Assembly: GCA_949295505.1 (NCBI GenBank) | Contig: CASFLH010000084.1 | Coordinates: 1-54,530, forward strand | Reading direction: 5' to 3' | From: an uncultured Spirochaetales bacterium | GTDB taxonomy: Bacteria > Spirochaetota > Spirochaetia > Sphaerochaetales > Sphaerochaetaceae | Length of the DNA: 54,530 nt | Shown: piece by piece, positions 41,161-49,659 of the stretch | Position numbering within the stretch: the stretch's first letter is position 1 | Layout: every line of letters starts with the position of its first letter | Notes under the pieces: model-generated | What the model was told of the DNA's origin: nothing | Seen by the model: the letters and a program-made list of their open reading frames with translations, nothing else | Database searches by the model: none | Position numbers and translations under genes: made by a program

Positions 41161-41796
41161 ATGAAAAGATTGACAGTTTTAATTCTTGTAGCAGTTGTTG
41201 CTCTGTCCGGTGTATTCGCAGCTGCATACAATTCGGGAACTGGAAATGATAGCTCAAGCTGGGGTAATGGTGGACATCCGACAGTGCCTTTGAAGTTTAC
41301 TATTGGCACTAACACAGCTTCATACAAAATCGGATTTGATTCGAACCCTGGTGTTCCTGCGACTCCAAGTTTTTCTGGAGATGTTGTGCTCGATTTCAAA
41401 GATGGCGATCCTACGACAATCGTGAATGTCAGCGATATTTATGTGTATTGGGATATCACAACAGCTCAGAATTTCGCCCTCTCTCTTGAAGCAGATGGTG
41501 CTCTTACCACAGGAGACGGAGGAGAAGAGAAGCTTATCAACTTCAAGGTTACTGGTGATAAGTCAAAGCAGGGAGATGTAGCGAATTCAGAATCTACAGA
41601 AGTTTCGATTAAAACCTCGACAGATACAACAGCAGCTAGTGCTTCTCCTATTGTTTCAGAGTCATCTGCAACTGCTCTGAAGTCATTCAAGGGCTATCAG
41701 AAGCTTACTATTGAGTCGCTTCCTGGCGAGCTCGATGGTAAGGCGACAGGAGAATATACGGCAAATCTGACTCTTAAGGTAACGGACGGGAATTAA
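41161..41796 (+). CDS. Exported fibre subunit paralogue 4 (Y-x-Y-W family)
   Basis: 211 residues from ATG 41161, six bases after AAAAGGA; the in-frame ATG 41155 is too close. Signal peptide MKRLTVLILVAVVALSGVFA, then SGTGNDSSSWGNGGHPTVPL, close to the same region of paralogue 3. Family blocks: YKIGFDSNPGVPATP, IYVYWDITTAQNFALSLEAD (Y-x-Y-W at 94-97) and GEYTANLTLKVTDGN at the end. Serine/threonine-rich mid-section (TSTDTTAASASPIV). Probably a fibre subunit exported through the usher. Confidence 0.72.
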   Translation: MKRLTVLILVAVVALSGVFAAAYNSGTGNDSSSWGNGGHPTVPLKFTIGTNTASYKIGFDSNPGVPATPSFSGDVVLDFKDGDPTTIVNVSDIYVYWDITTAQNFALSLEADGALTTGDGGEEKLINFKVTGDKSKQGDVANSESTEVSIKTSTDTTAASASPIVSESSATALKSFKGYQKLTIESLPGELDGKATGEYTANLTLKVTDGN

Positions 41797-41799
41797 TAA

Positions 41800-42300
41800 A
41801 TGAGAAGAGGGATGACAGCCATTCTGATTGTGGTTTTCATAGCAGTCTCTGGACTGTCATTCCTCTATGCGTCAACAATCCAAGAAAACCCCGTCAAAGT
41901 TTCCTTTGGTTTCGCTGAAGGGAAGGGGTCATATGAGATTGGATTTTCGGATTCGGCGGATAACCCTTCCGCGAATCAGATAGAAGCGATACCGCTAGGC
42001 CTCGATTCGGATGGATTCGGAGTGCCTTTGAATGATGTATATGTTTACTGGGCTATTACATCAACAATACCATTCAGACTTAGTCTTTCCGAGGCTGAGA
42101 GCGGTACGCTTCCTTTGACTGTTTCCTGGGATGATAAGGAAAGCAATGACATCATTTTTGAGTCCCGAGCAGGGGTGTACAGCAATACGGATGCTGTCAA
42201 GCTTTCTATCAAGACGGTTAACAATATCAGCGAATTGAGCATCAAGGATTATAGTACGACCTTGGTTCTGAGCATCATGCCAGCCGGGGATGGCGATTAG
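41800..42300 (+). CDS. Exported fibre subunit paralogue 5 (Y-x-Y-W family)
   Basis: 166 residues, shortest of the set. Start ATG 41800, three bases after the previous stop. Hydrophobic export signal in MTAILIVVFIAVSGLSFLYA after a basic MRRG. Blocks: SYEIGFSDSADNP, VYVYWAITSTIPFRLSLSEA (Y-x-Y-W at 81-84), and the end DYSTTLVLSIMPAGDGD. Lacks the long N-terminal glycine-rich stretch of paralogues 3 and 4. Confidence 0.7.
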   Translation: MRRGMTAILIVVFIAVSGLSFLYASTIQENPVKVSFGFAEGKGSYEIGFSDSADNPSANQIEAIPLGLDSDGFGVPLNDVYVYWAITSTIPFRLSLSEAESGTLPLTVSWDDKESNDIIFESRAGVYSNTDAVKLSIKTVNNISELSIKDYSTTLVLSIMPAGDGD

Positions 42301-42309
42301 GAGGGGAAT

Positions 42310-42876
42310 GTGAGGAAAATTTTGAGTATCTTCATTGTCGCTCTCTTCTGTATTGGCTTCCTTTTCTCAGCTGAGCATGTGGTTTATGATTCTGATGAGC
42401 CAGGAGAGAATGCGTATAAGAATATTGCAATGAATCCTGCTAACCGCAGTTATTTTGAGATAGGATTCTCTTCTGGAGCTTATGATTTCAAAGGAGTTCC
42501 GTCTGTGTCATTTGATGAGAATGGCCTGATGCCTCTCGTTTATGATGAAGCAACGTATATAGCAGAAGGAGATATCAATATTTACTGGCTGTATGGAACA
42601 ACCTCATCATTTGATATCGTACTATCATGTACAGCACTTGTTTCTCAGAGCGACAACAGTGTGACAATTCCTCTTTATGCTGATTATGGTGACCTTACTG
42701 CAGAGAGCGGGAGTGATCCGATTGATATTCTCAATATAAAGAGCTCTGGGGAGTATCAGATCAGCAATTCCCTAGAAAGCGATACAGCAATCCATCTTCG
42801 TTCGGGAATATTGCTGGATAAACCAGCAGGTGAGTATAGAGGATCGGTTATATTGGAGGTCAGATCAGCCACATGA
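42310..42876 (+). CDS. Exported fibre subunit paralogue 6 (Y-x-Y-W family)
   Basis: 188 residues from GTG 42310, preceded by a strong AGGAGGGG at about 42300. Signal peptide MRKILSIFIVALFCIGFLFS. Blocks: YFEIGFSSGAYDF, INIYWLYGTTSSFDIVLSC (N-I-Y-W at 90-93, first tyrosine lost), and PAGEYRGSVILEVRSAT at the end. It overlaps the next gene by 4 bases. Confidence 0.7.
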   Translation: MRKILSIFIVALFCIGFLFSAEHVVYDSDEPGENAYKNIAMNPANRSYFEIGFSSGAYDFKGVPSVSFDENGLMPLVYDEATYIAEGDINIYWLYGTTSSFDIVLSCTALVSQSDNSVTIPLYADYGDLTAESGSDPIDILNIKSSGEYQISNSLESDTAIHLRSGILLDKPAGEYRGSVILEVRSAT

Positions 42877-43424
42877 GAAGAGGAATCATATTTATTGTCT
42901 TATCTATAATGATGGTCTTCTCTATTTATGGGGAAAGTCTGGACACTGCCGATATTGAGGTTGTATGGCCCCCTGAGAATTCTACATTCATAAGATTCGG
43001 GTTTTCTTCATCTCCTGTCTCAAGTATGGGAGAGGATCCTTCTTCTGGCGGTCAGTCTGATTCATATATTGCATTCAACACCACTTCCAGATCTGGAACG
43101 GATATTGTCTCAAGTTATACAGGAAGCCTTTATGCTTATTGGCAGATGTATAGCAATGACGTGTTCTATATTTATATCGGAGCCAAGAGCCTGACGAAAG
43201 AAGGAGCCGCTTCAATACCTTTTACGGTGAGCTGGGAGGGCGGTAACAGCATAACAAGCACTGATACTGCAGAAAATAGCGCGGAAATCCTCCATATGTA
43301 TGATACGAGTATCACAGCGGACGCGGATTCCGAGGAACTTACTATTCAGACGACGATGCCGGAAGGCGCTGTGGGTGATTGGTATGAAGGCTATATTTAT
43401 CTTGAATTGAGGAGAGCGGAATGA
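42873..43424 (+). CDS. Exported fibre subunit paralogue 7 (Y-x-Y-W family)
   Basis: 183 residues, starting in ATGA overlap. Signal peptide MRRGIIFIVLSIMMVFSIYG. Blocks: FIRFGFSSSPVSSMG, LYAYWQMYSNDVFYIYIG (Y-x-Y-W at 87-90) and the end WYEGYIYLELRRAE. Overlaps the next gene by 4 bases, so paralogues 6, 7 and 8 are translationally coupled. Confidence 0.7.
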   Translation: MRRGIIFIVLSIMMVFSIYGESLDTADIEVVWPPENSTFIRFGFSSSPVSSMGEDPSSGGQSDSYIAFNTTSRSGTDIVSSYTGSLYAYWQMYSNDVFYIYIGAKSLTKEGAASIPFTVSWEGGNSITSTDTAENSAEILHMYDTSITADADSEELTIQTTMPEGAVGDWYEGYIYLELRRAE

Positions 43425-44008
43425 AACGGACAATATTGGCTATTCTGATTATTGTTTTATCTCTTCAATTCGCCGCAGCGGTTTCTGGCGAACCTGACAG
43501 GTTCAGGGTTGTTCAGTTTACGCCTGACGCGTTTGCACGTGCTGGATTTTCTAATAATCCTGTTGTAAGTACTGTTGAACCTGACGGAAATGCTTCCACG
43601 CCTATTTCGCTCGCGTTGAGTGGGAATATCATCACTTCAGAAAAGGCAGCGTATGCATATTGCCAGATTTTCACAAAGCTTCCTGTCCAGATACGGGTTT
43701 CGGGCACAGCTCTGGAACTCAGGAATTCCAGCAATGTTGTGACCAATTCATATAGCTGGAAAGCTGAGTTCAAAGGTTATGATGGATTGATAAAGAACGA
43801 ATCAGTAACTTTATCGTCTGGATCGGAGGCAACAATCCTCAATGAGACCCAATATTCAGCTGATATAGATTTCGGATATCCCAGACATTATTGCTGGTCG
43901 GTCATGGTTACTTTGGATAATGATTCTAATGGAGAAGCCAAGAAACAGCCTGCAGGAAATACGACCCCGATAACTGGAAAGATAACTCTAGAGATCATAA
44001 CGGAGTAG
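43421..44008 (+). CDS. Exported fibre subunit paralogue 8 (Y-x-Y-C variant)
   Basis: 195 residues. Signal peptide MKRTILAILIIVLSLQFAAA. Blocks: FARAGFSNNPVVSTV, AYAYCQIFTKLPVQIRVSG and TPITGKITLEIITE at the end. The tryptophan of the signature is a cysteine here (Y-A-Y-C, 78-81), and a second cysteine occurs later in HYCWSVMV, so this member could form a disulphide that its relatives cannot. Confidence 0.7.
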   Translation: MKRTILAILIIVLSLQFAAAVSGEPDRFRVVQFTPDAFARAGFSNNPVVSTVEPDGNASTPISLALSGNIITSEKAAYAYCQIFTKLPVQIRVSGTALELRNSSNVVTNSYSWKAEFKGYDGLIKNESVTLSSGSEATILNETQYSADIDFGYPRHYCWSVMVTLDNDSNGEAKKQPAGNTTPITGKITLEIITE

Positions 44009-44019
44009 GAGGCGGAAAT

Positions 44020-44658
44020 ATGATGAGAAAGATTACTCTGATTGCATTGTTCATTTTTTCTGCTGTATTCCTTTTCTCGGCAGGTGATGTTAATATCGGC
44101 GGTAATTTCAATGTTGTTCTTCAGAAGACAGGCACTGATAGTTATGGTTTTTGCACATATGAGACAGCTTCCAGCAATACTCATGATTCATTGAGTTCGA
44201 TTGACTTTGAACTTATTGCTTCAAGGGATCAGACAAGAACGACAACGAAATTTGGAGTGTATTGGGATTTGTACACGGAAAACCAAGCTGAGAATATTGA
44301 GCTGATTCTTGCTTTCTCGGCTACCAATGACAATCTTAGCCCTTATATGCTTATCGCAGATGACGGCAATGTCCACTCATATCTGAATTATGATGTGGCA
44401 GTTGATGAGTATGAGGGCGACTCGGAAAAGCCGTCTTCATTAACTGTGGTGCCGGCTGAGAGAGATTCCTCGATGAGCACTTCAAGGGAAATCAGACTGC
44501 TTGATCTTGAGAATCTGGCTCCGTACTCAGGAACAAATGGTTATGCAGCAATTACGCTTACTCTGAATTCACCTGTCGATTCCGAGACCCTTGCTAATGA
44601 GCCATTCCATGAGGGGAAATACACAGGCTATGTACTGCTGTACTGTATTTCCGGGTAA
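44020..44658 (+). CDS. Exported fibre subunit paralogue 9, last of the operon
   Basis: 212 residues from ATG 44020 or 44023, preceded by AGGAGGCGG. Signal peptide MMRKITLIALFIFSAVFLFS. The signature is FGVYWDLYTENQAENIELIL (V-Y-W at 80-82); the G-F-S-x-x-P block is missing, and the N-terminus (GDVNIGGNFNVVLQKT) differs, so this is the most divergent member. It ends HEGKYTGYVLLYCISG. In chaperone-usher operons the last gene is often a terminator or anchor subunit. No clear terminator follows in the 100 bases before the convergent gene. Confidence 0.66.
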   Translation: MMRKITLIALFIFSAVFLFSAGDVNIGGNFNVVLQKTGTDSYGFCTYETASSNTHDSLSSIDFELIASRDQTRTTTKFGVYWDLYTENQAENIELILAFSATNDNLSPYMLIADDGNVHSYLNYDVAVDEYEGDSEKPSSLTVVPAERDSSMSTSREIRLLDLENLAPYSGTNGYAAITLTLNSPVDSETLANEPFHEGKYTGYVLLYCISG

Positions 44659-44759
44659 GACTGAATCCTTGGGTATGATCATCATTCTTGAAAAGTAAAC
44701 TGTCCTGGAAAATCTGGCATAGTCATTCATTAGTGTTCTGCTGTAAATTTGCTTCCTTC

Positions 44760-46382
44760 TCATAGAAGTATGTAAAGCGCATTTGATGCCGCGAAGAACC
44801 AAGAGAAGAGCAGTGTGTTGAGTACAGCAGGAAATATGATGCTTCCGCTTCTTTTCTGCCCGCAGCAGTCAATAAACGCAAAGAGCGGGGTAAATGGAAG
44901 CATATAGATAATGGGTATCAGGGCGAATCTGTGATCATAGAACATCAGTTCTCCCTTGATCGGGAACCCGAGCAGGAATAGTGCTATCATCACCACCGGT
45001 CCTGTTATGTAGAAAAGAAGATAGTCAACTAGCTTCCTTTCTGTGTGTACTGATGTGAAGAGGCTGAATCCTGTGAATCCCGCAAGGAAGAGCGGCAGGT
45101 AAATCAGCCATGCAAGCGCTTTGCGGGTCGTGAATGGTGAGAGGCTGGTGAAGAGGATGAATATGTTGTTCTCTGTAAGCCAGATGATGGCAAGGACAGC
45201 TGCATAGAGGATGCCGAATATCGCGAAAGCTTTCAGGATATCCTTTTTCATTTCCTTTGATGTAATCGCCTTGCTGGCCTTCCTTTTCAGGAAGGATACT
45301 GCCATGAGTATGAAGCCTGTGAACACAGCCCATATCACAAGGCCATTCGTGTCTGTCTCCGGAAAGATTGCGTTTGGCATCAGAAGTTTCTTTCCGATCA
45401 TGTATAAAGGCGGAAGCACGGCATAGACCGCGATAGAAGACAGAGCAGGGATGAAAAGTCTTTTAAAAGAGCGAGGACCCTTTTCCTGTATCTCCTCTGG
45501 ATTGGGATAGAAAGCTGTGCAGAGAAGTACGGCTGTTAACGCAAAGAGTATGAGCACGGTAATGGAGCGGAGCTGGAAGAGGGCGTTGACGCCATTTGCG
45601 CTCTGCGGCAGGCCGCAAAGGTATCGGCTGAAGAAAGAGACAGCAACGTCCATGGCTTCCCCATATGCAGGGAGCAAGCTTGTGTTGATGTTCTCCACGA
45701 TAAGCGTTGCTTCATTGTCCCCGTTTTCATACAGGATTCCCTTCCCCTGTATTTCACTGCCGTTTCCATAGAGCTGCGAGAAAAGATTCCTTGTTGCTTC
45801 AAGACTGCCTTTCCTCTGATGCTCATCGAACCTGGCAAGTATGAAGCCAAGGTTATCCACATGCTCCCGAAGCCTTTCCAGAGAGCCTGAGATATCAACA
45901 TAGTCAATGTTCAGCACAGCTTTCAGCGGTATTCCTGTCTCTTCCGCCGCTATGGAAAGATAATATCCTCCCATCGTGTGTCCGATAGCCCCAATCCGGT
46001 CTTTATCGACAAAACTGAGTGAATAAAGATATTCCAGGGCATCGGATGTACCCATCGATGGCGTCTCCGCGATATCTGACTGGCCATGGTTATATGGATT
46101 GAAGAGCAACACTGCATATCCTGCTGCTGCCAGCTTGGTGGCGTAAGCCTCCATGGCGCTGTATTCGTTGTTTGCTCCGTGTGAGATGAGAATCGCAGGA
46201 TATTGGCTTTTGTCTATTTCCGGAATGTAGAGCTTTCCTGTAAGAATTCTCGCTTCCTGCGTGGGGATATCAACACGGAAACTTCTGAAAGAATATATGT
46301 TCTCAATAGCGATTGTCATGAAAAGCGCTGCTGACAGAAGCAGCAGAAGCGTAATCAATGGCCATTTCCAGGTTTTTTTCAT
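44760..46382 (-). CDS. Membrane alpha/beta-hydrolase-like protein with Ser-to-Thr nucleophile change
   Basis: 540 residues. An N-terminal membrane helix (residues 7-26) is followed by an alpha/beta hydrolase domain with PAILISHGANNEYSA (oxyanion region), LLFNPYNHGQS, and the nucleophile elbow IGAIGHTMGGYYLS (about residue 152), where threonine replaces the usual serine. From about residue 270 to the end are about eight hydrophobic helices. The same architecture, with an intact GHSMGG, is found in the gene at 47811. Catalysis is therefore doubtful, though threonine can serve as a nucleophile. It overlaps the AraC-type regulator gene by 4 bases. Confidence 0.75.
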   Translation of the reverse strand: MKKTWKWPLITLLLLLSAALFMTIAIENIYSFRSFRVDIPTQEARILTGKLYIPEIDKSQYPAILISHGANNEYSAMEAYATKLAAAGYAVLLFNPYNHGQSDIAETPSMGTSDALEYLYSLSFVDKDRIGAIGHTMGGYYLSIAAEETGIPLKAVLNIDYVDISGSLERLREHVDNLGFILARFDEHQRKGSLEATRNLFSQLYGNGSEIQGKGILYENGDNEATLIVENINTSLLPAYGEAMDVAVSFFSRYLCGLPQSANGVNALFQLRSITVLILFALTAVLLCTAFYPNPEEIQEKGPRSFKRLFIPALSSIAVYAVLPPLYMIGKKLLMPNAIFPETDTNGLVIWAVFTGFILMAVSFLKRKASKAITSKEMKKDILKAFAIFGILYAAVLAIIWLTENNIFILFTSLSPFTTRKALAWLIYLPLFLAGFTGFSLFTSVHTERKLVDYLLFYITGPVVMIALFLLGFPIKGELMFYDHRFALIPIIYMLPFTPLFAFIDCCGQKRSGSIIFPAVLNTLLFSWFFAASNALYILL

Positions 46383-47635
46383 CTTCCGTTCTCCTTCATT
46401 CTCTGCCTGTATTCACCGGGTGAGATGAGATGCTTTTTCCTGAACACCCTGTGGAAATAGCTGCTTGATGAGTACCCAGTCTCCATGCATATCTCCGTGA
46501 TGGTCTTGTCAGTATCAGATAGGAGCTCTTCTGCCTTGCGTAGCCTGAGTTCCGTTATCGCATCGATGATGTTCCGTCCTGTCTTCTCTTTGTATATCCT
46601 GCTGAGATAAGCAGGGGAGAGATCAAGGTCCTCGGCTATCTGCTGCACGCCATATCCGCTATCTGCAAGATGATCCTGGATAAGGCTGTTGATTCTCTCC
46701 GCATATGACTGCTGCCGGTTCTCAGCTCTGGCATCCAGATCCTTCAGATATTCATTCGCCCTCTCGTTCACATACGTTCTCAGAGCGATGAAGGAGGGGA
46801 AGTCCCTCACATCCATCGTTCCTGGCCTCATTGATGGATTCACAGAAAGTCTCTGCTGATCGAGAAGCGACGAGATCATGAAGAATGCAAAACGGCATGC
46901 CATCATATTCCCTGCAGTACTGTCCAGTACATGCAGCAGAGGATCAATGTTGTCTTTCCTGAGGTTCTGCATAGCTTCCTCGATTTCCTGCAGCAGTCTA
47001 GCATATGGGATTGTCCGGTCTTCTTCCTTTTCTGCTTTCGCAATTGAACCAGGCTCGCGGAAGAAAAGATTATCCGCTGTTTTCTCTGTTGTGATGTATG
47101 CCTCATGAAGCAGTGATGTGCTGACAGGTTCCGGGTAGTAAGCAAGGAACCATTTCTGTTCCCCACAGCTTCTTGCCATGCGCTCTGCAATGACAGATGG
47201 ATTTTTGCCATCATCTTCCGTGATGAGAGTGAACAGTCTCCCTCCATGGCATGCGAACAGACAGCCTTTGCTGTCCCTAAGTGTCTCAGCGACCTGATGC
47301 AGGGATGTTCTTGCTGATGGGCGGATCATCAGAAGTATATAGCTGCCATCGTCTTCTCCTTCCTCGTTCCCATAAATACATATCTCTTCCAGCCGCCTGG
47401 TTCTTTCTGTCGATGTTCCCAGCCCGTCATTGCCGTCTGCTGTAATGAAATAATAGATATTGAGTGCCATTCCGGCCGTGAAGCCTATGAGAGACACTGA
47501 GGTGATGTAGCTTATCCTGATGCCGAATTCCCTATCTGTTGCTGTGCTGCTGATACCTGCTGCCATGACGATGATGGTGACAAGCGAGAGCAGAGAGACT
47601 GAAAGTGCCGCATAAAAGAGAATCCGTTTCTTCAT
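46379..47635 (-). CDS. Membrane-anchored AraC-family transcriptional regulator
   Basis: 418 residues from ATG 47635; the open frame extends much further but there runs antisense to the next gene. Two membrane helices (about residues 4-27 and 41-63) with a short outside loop precede a ~230-residue cytoplasmic part of unknown type and a C-terminal AraC domain with two helix-turn-helices (YGVQQIAEDLDLSPAYLSRI and TITEICMETGYSSSSYFHRV). It probably controls the two flanking hydrolase genes in response to a membrane signal. It is coupled to the hydrolase gene below and divergent from the one above. Its ATG has no strong ribosome-binding site. Confidence 0.88.
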   Translation of the reverse strand: MKKRILFYAALSVSLLSLVTIIVMAAGISSTATDREFGIRISYITSVSLIGFTAGMALNIYYFITADGNDGLGTSTERTRRLEEICIYGNEEGEDDGSYILLMIRPSARTSLHQVAETLRDSKGCLFACHGGRLFTLITEDDGKNPSVIAERMARSCGEQKWFLAYYPEPVSTSLLHEAYITTEKTADNLFFREPGSIAKAEKEEDRTIPYARLLQEIEEAMQNLRKDNIDPLLHVLDSTAGNMMACRFAFFMISSLLDQQRLSVNPSMRPGTMDVRDFPSFIALRTYVNERANEYLKDLDARAENRQQSYAERINSLIQDHLADSGYGVQQIAEDLDLSPAYLSRIYKEKTGRNIIDAITELRLRKAEELLSDTDKTITEICMETGYSSSSYFHRVFRKKHLISPGEYRQRMKENGR

Positions 47636-47646
47636 TTTACTGTGAA

Positions 47647-47675
47647 AGTCTACCTCAACAGGATGCTCTGCACAA
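47647..47675 (-). promoter_or_regulatory. Promoter of the AraC-type regulator operon
   Basis: On the minus strand TTGTGC (47670-47675) and TAGACT (47647-47652) are 17 bases apart, ending 11 bases before the ATG at 47635. Confidence 0.5.
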
Positions 47676-47810
47676 TTGCACTTTTCTGCCTTTCTGAGCG
47701 TCCATGTCAGAAAAATCCACTGCGGGAAAGCAGAATATTCCATAGAAGAAAGAAAATGAGAATGGCGGGGCTGGAAATGGCGGCATACGATTTTGGCAAA
47801 AGGAGATAAT

Positions 47811-49589
47811 ATGACAGCACAGAAAAGAACAGCTTTCATTGTCCTGGCTGCTGCGGTTCTGCTGCTGGTTGCCGGAGCGGCGCTCCATATCGCAATCAAC
47901 ACGGATTTCGGCAGGGTCACAGTTGACCGTCTTACAGTCCTTGACGGGGAAGGTAAGGAAGTAAGCCTTCTTGTATATAAACCTGATACAGCAACAGCGG
48001 AAACACCCGCTCCTGCTGTTATAACCAACCATGGCGGCGGTAATTCAATTGAAGCCCAGGGCAGCTATAACGTGGAGCTTGCGAGAAGGGGCTATGTCGT
48101 CGTTTCCTGGGACGCGAGCAATAGCGGCCTTTCGGAAAAGAGCATGGATCCGACCCATGGCGGTGAGGCAGCATATAGCTTCACGGCATCGCTTCCATTC
48201 GTGGATAGCTCGAACATGGCCGCGTCCGGTCATTCCATGGGCGGTATTTATACATTCATGATTGCCCAGAATCATCCAGAGAATATAAAGATCGTAATTC
48301 CTGTCGGTATGAATCCGGGTATGAATGACACAGTGTCACCGTTCCTCACTAATTATGCATGTATTATCGGTAGCACCGATGAGAGCAACCTTGTGCGCAG
48401 CGATGGCGATATCCTCAACATGGCGCATAATGAGCAGTATCATGATTTCTTCGGTCTGGCAGAAGATGAGGTGCTTGAGGTTGACCGGGTCTATGGAAGC
48501 TTCGAGGATGGAACCGGAAGAGCGTTCTACATGCCTGATTCCTCGCATTCTGCTTCTATGATCAATGGTGGTCTTATCGCGCTGTATCTTGATCTCGTGC
48601 AGGATAATGTGCCGGCACCGAATCCGATAGGCAGTACCGATCAGATCTGGGGATGGAGAGATTTCGGAAGTATTCTTGAGTTCTTCGGTCTTATTCTTTT
48701 CTTCTTCGGGATGGCGCTCTGGCTGCTGAGCACGGATTACTTTGCCTCCCTGCATCTCAAGGCTCTGCCAGAGGTCGGCTTCAAGGCAGGAAGTCCTGCA
48801 TGGCTGGTATGCCTTGTCCTTCTGATGCTTATTCCAGTGGTACTGTTCATTCCATCTTCAACGCTTGCTATGAAGATTACGGTACCAGCATTCATGGGTC
48901 TTGACGCTACTGCGAACGGTTTCGCGCTCTGGTCACTTATCACAGGGCTTGTGCTGCTTGTATTCTTCCTTGTTTTCCATTTCGCTTTCGGAGCAAAGAG
49001 GGGAGGAAATGCCCGGACATATGGCCTTGCCACAGCTGAGACCGATGGCTTCCATGTTTCATATGTGCTGAAGTCTTTGCTCTTTGCGCTGCTGGTCACA
49101 GGATCGACATATATTGTCTATATCTTCCTCTTCTATCTTACGAGAGAGGATATGAGAGTCTGGCTTGCAGTCATCAGGCCTATCCCGATGTTCAGGATCA
49201 GATACCTTCTGGCTTATCTTCTTATACAGCTTCCATTCTTCCTTGCAGGCGGACTTGCGGCACGAAGCATCAACATGAACAATGGTGAGAGGACTGGCGG
49301 CCTTAGAATGTTCCGTTCAGTTCTCCTGAGTGCGCTTGTGGGAATGGCCGGTCTTATTGTCATGTTCCTTGTCTATTGGATTACTTTCAAGACAACAGGC
49401 GTTGTGCTCTTCCCGAATGACAGAGGTTATATCTTCGCAGGAGCAATCTACTCGATGCTGCCATCTTTCCTTGTCGGAAACTGCATCAACTGCTATATCA
49501 CCAACAAGACAAACAGCGTTTATGCAGGTGTCCTGTGTGCAGTTCTGTGGGCTACTTGGATTATGGTTGGCGGAAATGCCATTGCATAA
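47811..49589 (+). CDS. Membrane alpha/beta hydrolase
   Basis: 592 residues from ATG 47811, with AAAGGAGAT just upstream. One N-terminal membrane helix (about residues 9-28) leads into a hydrolase domain outside the membrane: APAVITNHGGGNSIEA, YVVVSWDASNSG and the nucleophile elbow MAASGHSMGGIYTF (serine intact). The second half has about eight membrane helices. It is a paralogue of the 44760-46382 gene, and the AraC-like regulator lies between them, transcribed divergently. It may be a cell-envelope esterase or peptidase; the substrate is unknown. Confidence 0.8.
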   Translation: MTAQKRTAFIVLAAAVLLLVAGAALHIAINTDFGRVTVDRLTVLDGEGKEVSLLVYKPDTATAETPAPAVITNHGGGNSIEAQGSYNVELARRGYVVVSWDASNSGLSEKSMDPTHGGEAAYSFTASLPFVDSSNMAASGHSMGGIYTFMIAQNHPENIKIVIPVGMNPGMNDTVSPFLTNYACIIGSTDESNLVRSDGDILNMAHNEQYHDFFGLAEDEVLEVDRVYGSFEDGTGRAFYMPDSSHSASMINGGLIALYLDLVQDNVPAPNPIGSTDQIWGWRDFGSILEFFGLILFFFGMALWLLSTDYFASLHLKALPEVGFKAGSPAWLVCLVLLMLIPVVLFIPSSTLAMKITVPAFMGLDATANGFALWSLITGLVLLVFFLVFHFAFGAKRGGNARTYGLATAETDGFHVSYVLKSLLFALLVTGSTYIVYIFLFYLTREDMRVWLAVIRPIPMFRIRYLLAYLLIQLPFFLAGGLAARSINMNNGERTGGLRMFRSVLLSALVGMAGLIVMFLVYWITFKTTGVVLFPNDRGYIFAGAIYSMLPSFLVGNCINCYITNKTNSVYAGVLCAVLWATWIMVGGNAIA

Positions 49590-49615
49590 ATCGGATAGGA
49601 TTTCTTTTAAATTTC

Positions 49616-49640
49616 TGGCTCCAGTTTTCCGCTGGAGCCA
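49616..49640. terminator. Stem-loop between hydrolase and Rpn genes
   Basis: TGGCTCCAG (49616-49624) / CTGGAGCCA (49632-49640), a perfect 9-bp stem with a 7-base loop, lies between the two convergent genes. It probably ends both, although neither side has a strong U-run. Confidence 0.6.
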
Positions 49641-49659
49641 TATTGAGATTGCACCGGAA

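Noticed and set aside
47636-48028. 131-residue N-terminal extension of the AraC-type regulator
   Set aside because: It is antisense to the start of the 47811 hydrolase gene, lacks coding character, and lies upstream of the predicted promoter.
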